Source: Vitellaria paradoxa | Lineage: Eukaryota; Streptophyta; Magnoliopsida; Ericales; Sapotaceae | DNA length: 64,000 nucleotides | Direction of reading: 5' to 3' | NCBI GenBank assembly: GCA_019916065.1 | Contig: CM034234.1 | Coordinates: forward strand, 1,746,963-1,810,962 | Program-made: the position numbers and the translations under genes | Notes under the pieces: model-generated | Seen by the model: the letters and a program-made list of their open reading frames with translations, nothing else | What the model was told of the DNA's origin: nothing | Databases searched by the model: none | In this document: positions 35,559-47,670 of the stretch, piece by piece | Layout of the letters: every line of letters starts with the position of its first letter | Numbering within the stretch: the stretch's first letter is position 1

Positions 35559-35687
35559 TTAATATTACGGGAGATGATAAATATACTCCACTTTTAATTT
35601 CTTGCACACTATCTACTCTCACATTGAATATTGATTTTTGAGTGTGAGAAGTTAAAAATAGAGTGTATTTATCATTTTTTAATATTA
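35559..35687. mobile_element. Small MITE, 111 bp, with possible 9-bp target duplication
   Basis: Element 35568-35678. The left arm GATGATAAATATACTCCACT and the right arm, whose reverse complement is AATGATAAATACACTCTATT, form a long imperfect hairpin around ACTCTCACATTGAATATTG. TTAATATTA flanks both sides (35559-35567 and 35679-35687). A 9-bp duplication fits Mutator-like elements, but the surroundings are AT-rich, so chance is possible. Confidence 0.6.
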
Positions 35688-35889
35688 TATATCATAATTA
35701 TATATCTGTGTGTGATATTCTAAGTTTTTATTATTTTTAAATGCATTCTTAATTAAATTTTTGTTTTTTTATGCTTAAAAATTTAATTGTATTAATTTGG
35801 TATTATTTAAAAAAATAATAATATTTAGTTTTCATCTAAAATTAATTAGCATATTAACTAAGTTATCAATATAGTAATTAACTTAGTTA

Positions 35890-36086
35890 AGAGTAAGAAT
35901 TTAGGCAGCACGTGGCTAGCATATATACACATTAGGTGTGTAAGACAACCTAGTGTATTACTAGATTAGCTTTGTTAAGTGGTTGACATGTGTGTAAGGT
36001 TGAAGGGGTCACCTGGCAAGCCAAAAAAAAAAGTGAATACATGGTTGAGGCGGTGAAGCATTGGCTTTGGTTGGGTGAACATATAC

Positions 36087-36127
<41 letters not shown>

Positions 36128-38373
36128 TCTTTATGTGCTTATTATATTAGTCGTGTGAGAGAAGAAAAACTAAAAAAGAAAAACCGAAGGAAAATACTGT
36201 AAGGAAGAGGAAAAAATTAGAGATTTTGGCCTAATTATAAAGGTCAGTTTTTCATTTTGTTAATTTAAAATTAATTAAAAGGTTAAATAAATTAAATATG
36301 TTAAAGCTACAATTGTTGTGTTATATTTATTAAATTTATATTATTAATTGATTTGGTTTATATTTTAACTGTTTAACGTCTGATTTGTATATTTTAATTA
36401 AATTAAGATTAAGATTCAAAAATAACTAGTAGCAACCACCTCAATAATTTTATTTTCTCAGAATATTTGCTATCCAAGTGGGTGTGTTAAACTTAAAGTA
36501 AAAAGTAATAAATGTGAATTAATAAATTTTATCTCTTTAATATTAATTATTTGTGATAGGAAACATTGATTGTTGTGAATTAATTTTACTAATGAGAAAT
36601 TGATATTATTTAGGAGAAGTTAACTGTAAGAATGAATATTTTATTTGAAGAATTATCTGTGTAGATAAATTGACTATACATGAATTTATTTTATTGACAG
36701 TGAATTATAAATATTTATGGAGCGATAATTGTAAATTGATTATTTTTATTGCTTAAATATTAATTAGTGATTTGTGATTATTTACGGGAAACAATATTTA
36801 TATTTGAGAAATTATTTTATATGTCATTATTAATTACTTATGCAATGATTAGGTTGATGATAAAGTGGTAATTATTTATGAAATAATCTGTCGGGGTTAA
36901 ACAAAAAATAATAATAATATTGACGGTTTGTGAAATAATTGTATTGATAGTTATGGGATAATAAAGTTAATTTTTATTTAAATATTTATATGTAAGAAAT
37001 ATTAAATGATTATTGTGAAAATTTATATTTTAAGAGAACTTAATTATGGTGATAATAAAAAAATATTTTGATCGTTTATGAATTCATTTTTTGATGGTGA
37101 TTACGATTAGTTTTAGAATAATAAATATGAGCGATGATATTTTTATTTGGGAACTTTTTGTGCTAATAAGAAATATTATCTATTTATAAATTAATTGTGT
37201 GGATATTGAATTATGAGTATCTATGGAATGATAATTAGTAAAGTTTTTTTTGATGCAATGAAATGTGAATTAATTGTGTTGATGACAATTTATAATTATC
37301 AATGGAATGTTAGTGTGTGGCTTGATACTTTTATTTGAGAAATTATTTATTATTTGTGAATTGATTATGCTAATGCTGAACTACAATTATATATGGTTGA
37401 TAATTGTAAAGTGGTATCTTTATTTGAGAAAAATAACAGTAATAAATCATAATAATAATAAAAATAATAAATACCATTATATAGCATGAATTGTATGTAT
37501 TATACGTGCATTAAGGCCAAATCGGATCAGGTCAGATGAGACTAAAAATGAAGTTAGATGGGGCCATAGATTGATGCCAAATGGAGCCAGGCTGGATGGG
37601 ATCAACAAGACATGCTAAATAAAGTCATTGTCTAAAGTTGAGCGCTCAACTCATAAGTCAAATGGGAGCTAACTGTATATTACATTAACATTTAAATTAT
37701 TCATCATACATATATATTACGACAGTACCAGATAAGGCATGTGGCTATCATGATGCGTTGAGATATTTTTTTACCATTGTCAAATATGGTACAATGATGC
37801 GATGAGGTTGAGGATTGAAAAATGGTAATAATGATGTGATGACATACTTGTATCATTGCTAGATGGGGGCTTAATGTGATGCTATGCGTTGATAAATGAA
37901 ATGTGGTATGATATTGCTATTATTGTTAAATTTAATTATTGATTATTTGTGAGATTGTTGGTTATGTAATTGATTGGGGATACATGTCATGAAACGGTTA
38001 GTTGGAGTGAAATGTGAGAATGAGTTCTGATGAATATGTGATGAGAATGAAAATGAATTAAATTATATGGTAAAAATAAAAATGTGAATAATTTATTATA
38101 TTTTATTTTAAGTATAATACTTTCATTAAGCGTGTGACACTCACACTTAAATTTTAAACATTTTAGGTTGAGTTAGGTGTGACTGCATGTGTTGGAAAAG
38201 AACCTAAGTTGTTTATTTCTCCATTTTAATCCTTATTTTGTGATATTTTAGTGTTTTTGAAAATAAATTTAGAGTTACAATTTGTGAGATGTTATATTTA
38301 ATGTGATTATTGTATTGGAGGATTTATAAATGTCCACCCTATTAAAGGGATTAAAGATGTATCCTAAAGTAGG
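35890..38373. mobile_element. LTR-retrotransposon-like degenerate region
   Basis: No coding remains were found. Several traits suggest a long, old Ty3/gypsy-type LTR: an A/G-rich AGAGAAGAAAAACTAAAAAAG segment after a CACGTGGCTAGC block near 35910, AATCGGATCAGGTCAGATGAG-type text near 37530, and an end resembling typical gypsy LTR ends (AAGTAGGGATGCAACA, 38358-38373). The left boundary and target duplication could not be set. Confidence 0.3.
36500..37450. repeat. Diverged AT-rich tandem array
   Basis: Loosely repeated words about 90-190 bp apart: TTTATTTGAGAAATTATTT (near 36800 and 37340), TTTATTTGAAGAATTATCTG (near 36645), TATGGAATGATAATTAGTAAA (near 37225), TATGGAGCGATAATTGTAAA (near 36717) and GGTTGATAATTGTAAAGTGG (near 37395). 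The pattern indicates an old tandem repeat inside the LTR-like region. Confidence 0.5.
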
Positions 38374-38423
38374 GATGCAACAATATATATATCTATTCTA
38401 TGCAATAATGACAATCGTGTTAA

Positions 38424-38650
38424 GCAGTAGCGGATGCAGGAATTTTTGTCAGTGGAGACAGAAAATACCTTTGGTTGTTCAGTAAAAAGTTAGAGGAAAT
38501 TTCAAGAATTTTTAGAAATTTCTAAAAACTTTTGATTATTTGGTAGAAACATTAGAGAAAATTTTAAAAATTTTTAGCAACTTTTGAGGCTAAAAAAAAT
38601 AAAAATTTACTAAATTTTTATTTTTAATTCCAAACGAGCCCTAGTGATAA
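38424..38650 (+). mobile_element. Fragment with GCGGATGCAGGAATTT end
   Basis: CAGTAGCGGATGCAGGAATTT, followed by TTGTCAGTGGAGACAGAAA, matches the layout of the left end of the element at 20504 (CAGCGGCGGATTTAGAAATTT, then TTTTCAGTGGCGTCGAAAA). The right terminus is not found, so this may be truncated or nested. A short AATTTTTAGAAATTTCTAAAAA palindromic stretch follows. Confidence 0.4.
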
Positions 38651-40780
38651 CAAAATGTTTTCCAATTGTGCTTTGGTTTTAAGAGAGAAGTTTTGAAAGT
38701 TGGTGAGTGGTGCCAAACAGTGGTTTAGACGGCAACATGGTAGCGTGTCAATTCCATTCCCAAAATAGGAACCTGCAACTTATAGCAAAAAATATGGCCT
38801 TTTGTTTTTTTCCAAAGAGTCTAAATATTTCACTTGCCAGCGAACCGAATATTAAAATTAACAAAAAAATTTCCCCTTGCTCTACCTCAAAACTTCTTTT
38901 CGTGCAGTTCTAGTAGAGGTGGAATTTTTTTTTTTTTCAAATTTCAGTGGCAGCAATCGCTGCCACTCGGCCATATGTACATCCACCAGTTGCGTTAAGC
39001 CTACAACAGCTCTTTTTGCCACAAACTTTTCAACTTTGCCCATGATTTGTTTTGCTTTATTACCAATTTGTCACTTTGTCTCTTTTGGTTTAATTTTTTT
39101 AAGAGTAGCAATAAATATTTTTTTAGCACTATTTTTCTCATTATTGACATTTTTCTAATTTAAGGTTTATTGCCATTTTTTTCTGTGTGTTTTTTTTTAG
39201 TTTTTTTAAGAGTTATATTTTTCTTTATTTTTATTTCGATTTTTTCCAAAGTTATGATTTTTTTATTATTTTTATTTTATCTTCTAAATATCTAATTTTA
39301 TCTTTATTCTATATAACAAGTGACAATGTTTCTTTAGAATTTCAACAACTTTTTTGTTCAATTTTTTTTCAATGTTACCCTTACTTTTTATTTATATATA
39401 CTAATATTGTTCTTTGCATATTTTGAATATGATTTTTCAGGATTTCAACGGATTTTTTTAGTCGATTATATTCCAATTTCACCCTGACTTTTTATTTATA
39501 TCTATTGAAAATCATTCTTAGTATATTTTATATACTATAATATTTCTTGATTGTATTCTTGAATTAGTTTTGTTAAAATTTTTTTATAAAAAATAAAATG
39601 AAATTTAAACAAAAAGTTTCCTTCCATATTCATTTTTTTTTATCTTTCACTTGCGCCTTTATATCTCTTTCTCTATGTACCAAAAAAAAAAAAAAAAAAA
39701 AAGAAGACAGGGATTCAAAATTCCTTCTTTTATTCAGGTTATAATACAAAATGCAAAGAAAACTATTTAAAGTTTAAAAAATTAAATTCAAAAATTTTAA
39801 TATATTAATTAATGCTTTTATTTAATTTATTTAATTTTCTTTTATTAATTTTTTTGCACCAAAATTTAACTCCAAACATACCTTTTATTTTTTAGAGTTT
39901 AAGATTTTTTTAAGAAGCTCAAATATTTTTTTATTAATTATTTTTTCTATTATTTTCATTATTTTATTTTATATTATCTAATTTTCTATTGTATCTTAGT
40001 GTGTTTTTATACTTGGGATATTGATTCAAATTTTATTTCCTTATTTGGGTTATGTTGGAAAATGAAAAGAAATATGAATGAAAGTTAAGAAATTAAACTT
40101 TAACAGGATTAAAAAATTAATATATTAATAAATGTTTTTAATTTTATTATATTTTTAATCCATTCAGATAATAATAAAATATTTTTCGTGATTATTTTTT
40201 ATATCTTTTACTTTTTAGTCAACGTTTGTGAACTTTTTTCTCACCCTCTCATGTCTCTCTCTTTATACAACAATTTTAATATTTTTAAAAGTTTTTTTAA
40301 TAAAAATTGAAAGCTTAAACTTGTGTTCACTTAAGCTGTGTTTTGATCAATGATTGGTCATGGTAAAAAAAAAAAAAAAGAGGTATGAATTTAAAATTTC
40401 TTTTATTTAAATTGTGATAGAAAATGTAAGGAAAGTGTATAAAATTAAAAAATAAAAAAAACTAATATACAGATGAATTTTTTTATTTTATTATATTATA
40501 TATTTAAATTTATTCAAATTAAGAGTATATTTGAGATTTTATATCTTTTTTCATTTCCTTTGACTTTTTTTATTTATTTTTCTTTATTTTCACTAATTTA
40601 CCAAGTAGTAATAATGTAATGTAAGGTTGAATGTTCTTAAAAGTACCAACAACTTCTAAGAAATCCACCCGCACTACCCAAATAAATTACAGGCTTTGCA
40701 ATTTCCTTAGTCATTTTCTTTAGATTTTGCACTCTCTATTCCAGTTCCACAGTCGCTACTCATTTTGTTTTATTCCTTGA
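38651..40780. other. T-rich non-coding stretch
   Basis: About 2 kb with a marked excess of T over A on the plus strand at 38900-39700, breaking into mixed AT-rich DNA afterwards. A perfect 9-bp stem hairpin, AGTGGCAGC-AATC-GCTGCCACT, lies at about 38945-38966. Open frames here are low-complexity Phe/Leu/Ile and I do not regard them as genes. Confidence 0.6.
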
Positions 40781-41660
40781 TTTTGTAATTTAAAATTTGT
40801 TTCATAATTTCTGTAACAATAATTCACGGATTAGAAGAGTAAATCATAAAAATCTTAGAAAAAAATAATAACATCTGATACTCAAAAGTTGAAACAGGAA
40901 GAAAAACTGTTTTAAGAAATATTAATAGTTAAAAAAAACACTTTATAAACTTAAAACACTAACAAATTATCCAATCATAACAAAAGACAGACAAAATTAA
41001 TAATAAAATCTTCAAAGTATTGAAAATTCAAGATGTCACACCATGTAAGTATAAAAATAGTATATTATCAAAACATAGCTACAAAACTAATATAATAAAA
41101 GATAGATAAAATCAAGAACAAAACTTTATAAATTTTGAAAATTCGAGATATGCCACACTATGGAGGCATATAAATGATATATTATCAAAGCATGCCTGCA
41201 AAAATAAAAGATAATTTCAAATAGTTAAATACGGTATATAAATACGCACACATATTGAGAGAGGAAAGAGAGAGATAGAAATAAAGATTAACGATATGGG
41301 CTTTCTTTTTTTCTTCTTGTAGCTAAACTGTTAGGAAGGCAAAAAAATAAAAATTGAAAAGGATGTTACAGTTATGTAATATGATAACTTTCAATTATTA
41401 ATGAAAATAAAGTTTTCAATTATTAAATACCATTTAAATTTAAGAGTTTTGGAAATGAGAAATGTAATAAGGCTAATAAAAATAATTTTAGCATTGTTTA
41501 GGTGTTAATAATCCTCATTAACGTTATAATTATCAAAGATGGGAGATTAGGAAAGATGGAAAAAGGGAAGAAGGATGTACTTGGGTTTGTATAGTAAGAT
41601 GAGGGTAAAATTGTTCAAAAAAGTTTTACAACTATTTAGCCTTTTTTATAATAGTATAGA
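40781..41660 (-). mobile_element. Helitron-type 5' terminus with tandem repeat
   Basis: Read on the minus strand from 41660, the sequence starts TCTATACTATTATAAAAAAG just after an A. This is very like the 5' ends of plant Helitrons (TCTATACTATTAAAAGG type, inserted between A and T). The body would run to lower coordinates. It contains a 115-bp tandem duplication (40983-41097 and 41098-41211). No CTRR 3' end with adjoining hairpin could be fixed, and no Rep/helicase coding is seen, so it would be non-autonomous. Confidence 0.45.
40983..41211. repeat. 115-bp diverged tandem duplication
   Basis: Copy 1 starts AAAGACAGACAAAAT at 40983; copy 2 starts AAAGATAGATAAAAT at 41098. Both contain GAAAATTCaAGATgTcaCAC and ATATTATCAAAaCATaGC type stretches. 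Confidence 0.75.
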
Positions 41661-43715
41661 TAAGATATAATATTTATTAAAAATTATTTTATTAACATAT
41701 TTGAATAAAATAAATTATTTTAATATAGCACAATAAAACTAACAAAATGTTTTGTTTAAGACTTAAAATTGATTAAGACTTTATGAAAGGAAGAAAAATG
41801 ATGTAAAAATGTGATTTTTTGTTTTTTTTTTTGGGGTCAAAATGTTAAACAAGTAGTTTTTATTTTTTTGATAGAAGGTCTGTAAATAATTTTTTGCTAA
41901 TTTTAAAAAATTTATAAATAGAAACAGAAAAAAATTAATAAACGAAAACGTTATCAAACCCTTTACCTGCTTGTAAAATATGTATATATATATTTAATAT
42001 AATGGTAGCGTTGCGATGTATTATTATGTGACATTGTGCAATAAATTAATTAAATAAAAATATAAAAAATGCATAATTTAATTAAATTCTAAATTTAACA
42101 AATTTGCAAATTACATATGCACGTCTCTTAAATCAATGGGGTTTAGTGTTCCCATTGATTTGAAAGATTAATTATACTAAGATTTTACTTACCAAAAAAA
42201 AAAAATTACTAATTTTGTTCTATTTACTTATAAATTTTACTTTTATCTAATTATTATTAATTTAAGATTTATAATTAATGAAAATAAAATTATATTTTTA
42301 AAATATAAATCCTAAATTGTAGGAAAGGCCCATCTGGAACGTACAGTAATGAACTACTTTCAAGGACCTCATTAAATGTTTGGCATGGTTCAATTAATAT
42401 TGCCCTTAATTTTCCATTCAGACCACAGGATTAACAAAAGAGTGTTTGGTTGGTCAAATTTTAATTAAAAAATAATGTAAAAATATAAAATTTTGATATA
42501 AAAGTGATATGTAGTAAAATTTGATTGGAAAAAAATACAAAAAATAAGTAAAAATTTGTAAGTGTTAATTAGTTTTGTCCAATTAAACACTCCTAAAGTA
42601 CTAAAATAAGAACAAAATCCAACTAAAACGAACCGAATCACCTCCCACCCACTCTCCTTCCAATTAAGCCGTACCAAGGGTCTTTGATTTTCTGATTATA
42701 CAATGATATGCCAATAAAAGCTAGACATACATATTTGAATTTATATTGTGTTAACGTTGTCCAGTGAACATGTAAAAAGAGAGATTTCTCTTGTGACTCG
42801 GAATGAATTTAATTTTCTCGGTGGAGGAATAGTTATAGCAATGGATTCCCACAGAGCATCCAGGAACAGGCAGATTATTTTTCTTATTCTCTTTTCATTA
42901 ATTACTCTATCTTAAGTTATGTCATCTCACGAGGGAATTTACTGCAAATTTCCACCCCCTCAGATGACTGCATGTGCATTTGTGTGTATGTGACTCCGTG
43001 TGTAATATTACTTCGTTTCATGGTACGAGAACTAATTGCAAAACTCTACGAATCTATAACAGTATATAAATATTAATGATAATGTTATATATTCTTCGTA
43101 ATTTTCCATGAAACACTTGTAGGATTCATATTCTTTCGATTCAAAACATGTATGCGGTTGATTTTGATGCCTGCTTCTTGGCCTTTTTTTTGCTACGGTT
43201 GTTTCTTTTTTTTTTTTAACTTGGATTTTTTCCTGTGCTGTTTGTTTCTCCACCACAAGTAGAGGTATATTATGTGATTATCCATTGTTAAAAGAAAAAT
43301 AGAAAAAAAAAAAAAAAAGAAAAAAGAAAGAATATGCTGGCCAAATCAACCTTAGATGCACCACAAAGTAAGGAACCTGAGCTAGATGCTCCACCCAACG
43401 CCTCTACAGAAAATTCCCTCTCTTTGGTGCCATCCCTTCCGTTCTTTTACAGATCATGGAAGCTCCTAACACAATATTCCTATAAATATAAATATAGATA
43501 AGTTCCTCGATCATGATCAAGGGAATTTGATTCCTGCCTGGCTATGATGCCATGTGTTGAAAATCACACACATCCTGAAGTTAGACCCCTCTTCAAGGGA
43601 ATTTTGCCATATGACAAAAGGAAGTTTGGCTGACAAGAAGACCATTTAGTCAGCTTGTTCCTTTCAAATTCTTTTAATCGTATGGAATCATGCATTTGTG
43701 GAATTATAGATGAAA
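41661..43715. other. Intergenic DNA before the hAT element
   Basis: AT-rich at first, then more balanced from about 42300. A perfect hairpin lies at 42130-42161. The part from 43330 to 43700 has near-normal composition and may be a regulatory or gene-derived region, but I find no coding exon or RNA gene in it. Confidence 0.5.
42130..42161. other. Perfect 11-bp stem hairpin
   Basis: AAATCAATGGG (42130-42140), a 10-base loop and CCCATTGATTT (42151-42161). There is no T-run typical of a terminator and no gene next to it. Its role is unknown. Confidence 0.7.
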
Positions 43716-46700
43716 TAGGAATGTAAATGGGTCGGGTTGACCCGAGACTCGACTCGGTCTGACCCAGGCTCGGCCCAGCATTTCATACGAGTTCGGCCTG
43801 ACCCGCCCCTCCCCCGGGTCAGGGCTTGGGTCACCCTTGACCCGGCCCAAGGCCCGACCCGCGCTGCCTCGACCCGCCCCCTTTTCCTTCCTCCTTTTTT
43901 TTACCGTTCTGCCAAGCACATGACGTCTTTTTTTTTTTTTATGTTAGCCAGCCGTTGGGGTGCCAGTGACCGTTCCCCCCCCCCCAATGGTCCATTTTTC
44001 TTAATTATAAAAAAATCCCAAAAAATTACAAAACCCCCTACTCTCTTCCATTATAAATACCCTACACTCACATTTACTCACCCTCACAAAAAATTAACAA
44101 AATTTTTCTCTAAATTTCTATACTACCAAGCTACCAACACTCAAGTGTGCTCTTCAATTGTGCTCAAGTGCATTCCATTTTGTCAAATTTGAAGTCAATA
44201 ATTCAAGATCAAGTGATTCAAGGCTTCAAATTATTTCAAGTTAGTATTTAATTATTTTTTTTAATTTTCATACATACATTTTTTTAATTTGCATAATTTA
44301 ATTTTTTTATTAAATTATTTTTTCTAAATGGATCCACGGGACACTCATTTTTTTGATTTGGAGGGTGGAGACTCAATATCGTTTCCCCCTCAAGAACAAA
44401 TGGAACAATTTGCATCACCAAAAATACCAACACCTACTAGAACAGCTAGTGATGTTAGTGCATCATCTTCCCGCCATGCCTAACAGCGTGGCACTTCAAA
44501 AGTATGAGATTTTTTTATTAGAATTCCACGTAATGATGGAATGCATAAGGTTAAATGCGTTATTTGTGGAAATTTATTAGATGGTAGAAAAACATTTGGA
44601 ACTAGTCATTTAAAAAGACATTTAAATAAAAGGCACCAATAGGATACTCGCATTAATAGTTTAATTAATCAATATTTTGCCACGTACAACACAAACTCAT
44701 TAGGTAATGAAGGGGGTAATTTAAATATTTTTTTTATGACCCTACAAGAACACCAAATAATTTAGTTAGATATATTGTTAAAGATGAGCAACCTTTTATA
44801 ATGAGTGAAAATCGACATTTTGAAGAATTTATTCACGAAAGTTTTACACCACAATATCACGATTTTTCAAAAATACTTCAAAAAATAAAGTTTTACGAGA
44901 TTTTGAATAAACAAATGATGAATTACGAACTTATTGTAATAATTTTGAAGGAAATGTTTGCTTGACCGCTGATATGTGAAAATCTTGCCAAGATATTTAA
45001 TATCTTTGTATAACTGCACATTATATTGATGAAAATTGGAAAATAAATAAACGCATTATTTCATTTAAATTAATTGAACAACCCTTCACTGGATTCAGCG
45101 TTAGAGAACTTATTTTGCATGAACTTGCATCATGGCAATTATGTACGAAAATATTTTCTATTACTTTAGACAATGTTTCATATAATGATGTTTGTTTTAA
45201 TTATTTAACTAATGCTTTGTCTGCAAATGGTCCATTATTTCGTAGTCGTTGTTGTGCCCATATACTTAATTTAATTGTAAAGGATGGATTGTACATTTAT
45301 GAATCTTCTATTGTAAAAATAAAAAGAGCTGTAGTTTGTGCCATAAGTTCTCCAAAAAGAATTAGTCTATTTGCTGGCATATGCAATCAAATTGGTTTAA
45401 AATCTAGAAAATTACCAATGAAAATTAATATAAAATGGAATTCAACCTATATAATGTTAAAAGTTGCTATTAAATATCAAAAAGCAATTGATTTATTTAT
45501 TTTAAGTAATCAAACTATTGGATTAGATAGTATTGAACCAATTGATTAGGCAAGTGCAATTTTTTATAAAGATTTTTTACATGTTTTTGATGTTGCTACT
45601 AAAATATTTTGTGAAATTTATTATTCAACTTCTTCTACTGTTATTTATCAATTATGGGTTATTGATGAAATTTTTAACAAATATAATACCCAAGAATATT
45701 ATGCTTCTTTGGTTGTTCTAATGAAGGAAAATTTTGATAAATATTTTAACCCACTTCCCATACATTTTGGTATTGCTACTATTTTAGACTCTAGGTATAA
45801 AGAAGATCTTTTTTTTTTTCAATTATTAGAGATGATACCCAATAACAATTAAATCAAATTAAACAGCAAATACAAGCTCTATTGGGTTGGTATGATAGCA
45901 AACGTATAATTGTCCAACCAACTATGGTCACAACGTCCTCTTTTCACCGTGACTTTGGTGACAATACGTCCATTTGGAGAAGAATAATATCTTGATGGAC
46001 AGATGTATCAACAAGTACAAGTTCAAATTCATCCGACCTCTAACGTTATCTTGGTACACCTCCAATAGAAAATGAAGATGATTTCAGTCTTTTAAATTGG
46101 TGGAAGGGACAACAATCAAAATTTTAATTCTTTCAACTTTAACTCGTGATATACTCGCATTTCCAATTTCTACCGTAGCATCCGAGCAAGCATTTAGTGC
46201 TAGTGGAAGCGTTATCAGTCAATTCAGGAGTCGACTGCCCCCTCCGACAGTAGAAGTCTTGATGTTTTTACGAGATTGGAATTTTACAAAAAATAAACAA
46301 TAGGAAGATGCCGAAAAAGAACGATTTGCCCTTGATTTTGATGCAATATATTTAGGTAAAAGAGAAGAACACACTAGTGGATCTGGTGATGAATAATAAT
46401 TATGTATATATAGAGTAATATTTGCAAATGATAGTCACTCTTATAGGTGTCAACCTAGTTGGAATGTACAAGATGTGAAGTAATGCACCTATTAATTACT
46501 TTATCATTTATTTATTTTTTTTATAATTCTACATTTATAAACTGTGATTTTAAATTTAATGTTAATTATGTAATTGGTTGTTGTATAATAAATTTTAATT
46601 TTTATCAATAATGATTTTAATGTGTTTGTTTGAGTTTTATTTTTTATTTTATTTTCTTTAAAAAAATAAAAAAATATTAAAATAGGCCGGGTCAGTTGGG

Positions 46701-46769
46701 GCGGGGTGGCGTGACCCTTGACCCGACCTGAAGATCGACTGGGGCGGGTCAGCCCGATTTACCTCCCTA
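43716..46769 (+). mobile_element. Decayed Ac-like hAT DNA transposon
   Basis: The left end TAGGAATGTAAATGGGTCGG and the reverse complement of the right end, TAGGGAGGTAAATCGGGCTG, are matching terminal inverted repeats of the hAT type. Imperfect 8-bp target duplications flank it (AGATGAAA at 43708-43715, AGATGGAA at 46769-46776, sharing one base with the element end). Both subterminal regions (43730-43880 and 46685-46755) are GC-rich and full of GACCCG/CGGGTC words on both strands, the likely transposase binding sites. Between them lies a broken transposase reading left to right. Terminal and subterminal GC-richness contrasts sharply with the surrounding AT-rich DNA. Confidence 0.85.
44328..46396 (+). 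pseudogene. hAT transposase (RICESLEEPER/Ac-like), inactivated
   Basis: The start is MDPRDTHFFDLEGGD at 44328. Domains can be followed through several frames: a BED zinc finger near 44550-44640 (KCVICGNLL then FGTSHLKRHLNKRH); the catalytic region near 44950-45550 (VCLTADM-stop-KSCQDI, KIFSITLDNVSYNDVC, RSRCCAHILNLIVKDGL, KWNSTY); and the hAT C-terminal dimerisation domain near 46080-46290 (FSLLNWWKGQQ, ASEQAFSASGSVIS, RDWNF), ending at TAA 46394-46396. Multiple stops (after SSSRHA, after KRHQ, TGG to TGA in the DMW motif) and frameshifts make it non-functional. It could not mobilise itself, but the ends might still respond to a related active transposase. Confidence 0.85.
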
Positions 46770-47085
46770 GATGGAAGCATGAAGATCTTTTACCCCCAAA
46801 AGAATTAAAAAAAATCATTTGAAACAAGTGAAAGTGTTGTGATGCACCAGATATAACAGGCTATATCATATATATATATATATATATATATAAAGTTTAC
46901 CAATGCTACTACGCCGTATAAGACTTAATTTGCGTTATTTTATGATATGTGACATCTAATTATAATATTTTGTACTTAACTTGTATTACGATTATGACAC
47001 GTATATGATTATGACGCGTGATACCTAATTATAATTATCTTAATTATCTTATAAATAAATTAATATTTTACATAATTATACTAAT

Positions 47086-47670
47086 TCACACTTTTTAATT
47101 TTATTCAAATTAGAATGTTCATAAATATCACTTGATATTTTCATTTAATCTACACTTCTATTTATTATATAACTTCTTATTTTTTATTTTTATTTAAAAT
47201 ATATTCTTATTTTTTATTTTTTAATATTTTAATAAATTATTATTTAAAACATAATAAATATTATTGTTGTTATTAAATAAGATAATGCAAAAAAAATATT
47301 TATCATGTTAAATAAAAGTTTTAATAATAAATATTATTATTAAATAAAATAAAATAAAAAATATTTAGTCTGTTAAATAAAGATTTTAATTTATTAACAT
47401 AAATTTATAATTATAATTATCTTGATTTATAATTATATAATATAAATGGAATTAGTGTTATATATAATTACCACTTATTCACAATTTTATTCAAACTAGA
47501 ATGTTTGCGAATATCACTTAATATTTTTATTTAGTAGACACTTTTATTTAATTATCATATAATTTCTTATTTTTAAAATTTTATAATTTAATAAATTATT
47601 ATTTAAAAATAATAAATATAATAAAAAATAATTAACATGTTAAATAAAAATTTTAATTTATTAACAAGTA
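47086..47670. repeat. Diverged tandem duplication, offset about 390 bp
   Basis: Copy 1 (from about 47086) has AATTCACACTTTTTAATTTT, ATTCAAATTAGAATGTTC and AATATCACTTGATATTTTCA. Copy 2 (from about 47475) has the matching TATTCACAATTTTATTC, AAACTAGAATGTTTGCG and AATATCACTTAATATTTTTA. Both continue into TTAATAAATTATTATTTAAA and a GTTAAATAAA-AATTTTAATT segment. Confidence 0.75.

Noticed and set aside
38877..39426. Phe/Leu/Ile-rich open frames in T-rich DNA
   Set aside because: They are low-complexity products of T-runs, with no domain and no promoter.
43737..44192. 151-codon open frame at the left end of the hAT element
   Set aside because: It covers the GACCCG subterminal repeat region and 5' non-coding part of the transposon; the peptide is Pro/Arg-rich low complexity.
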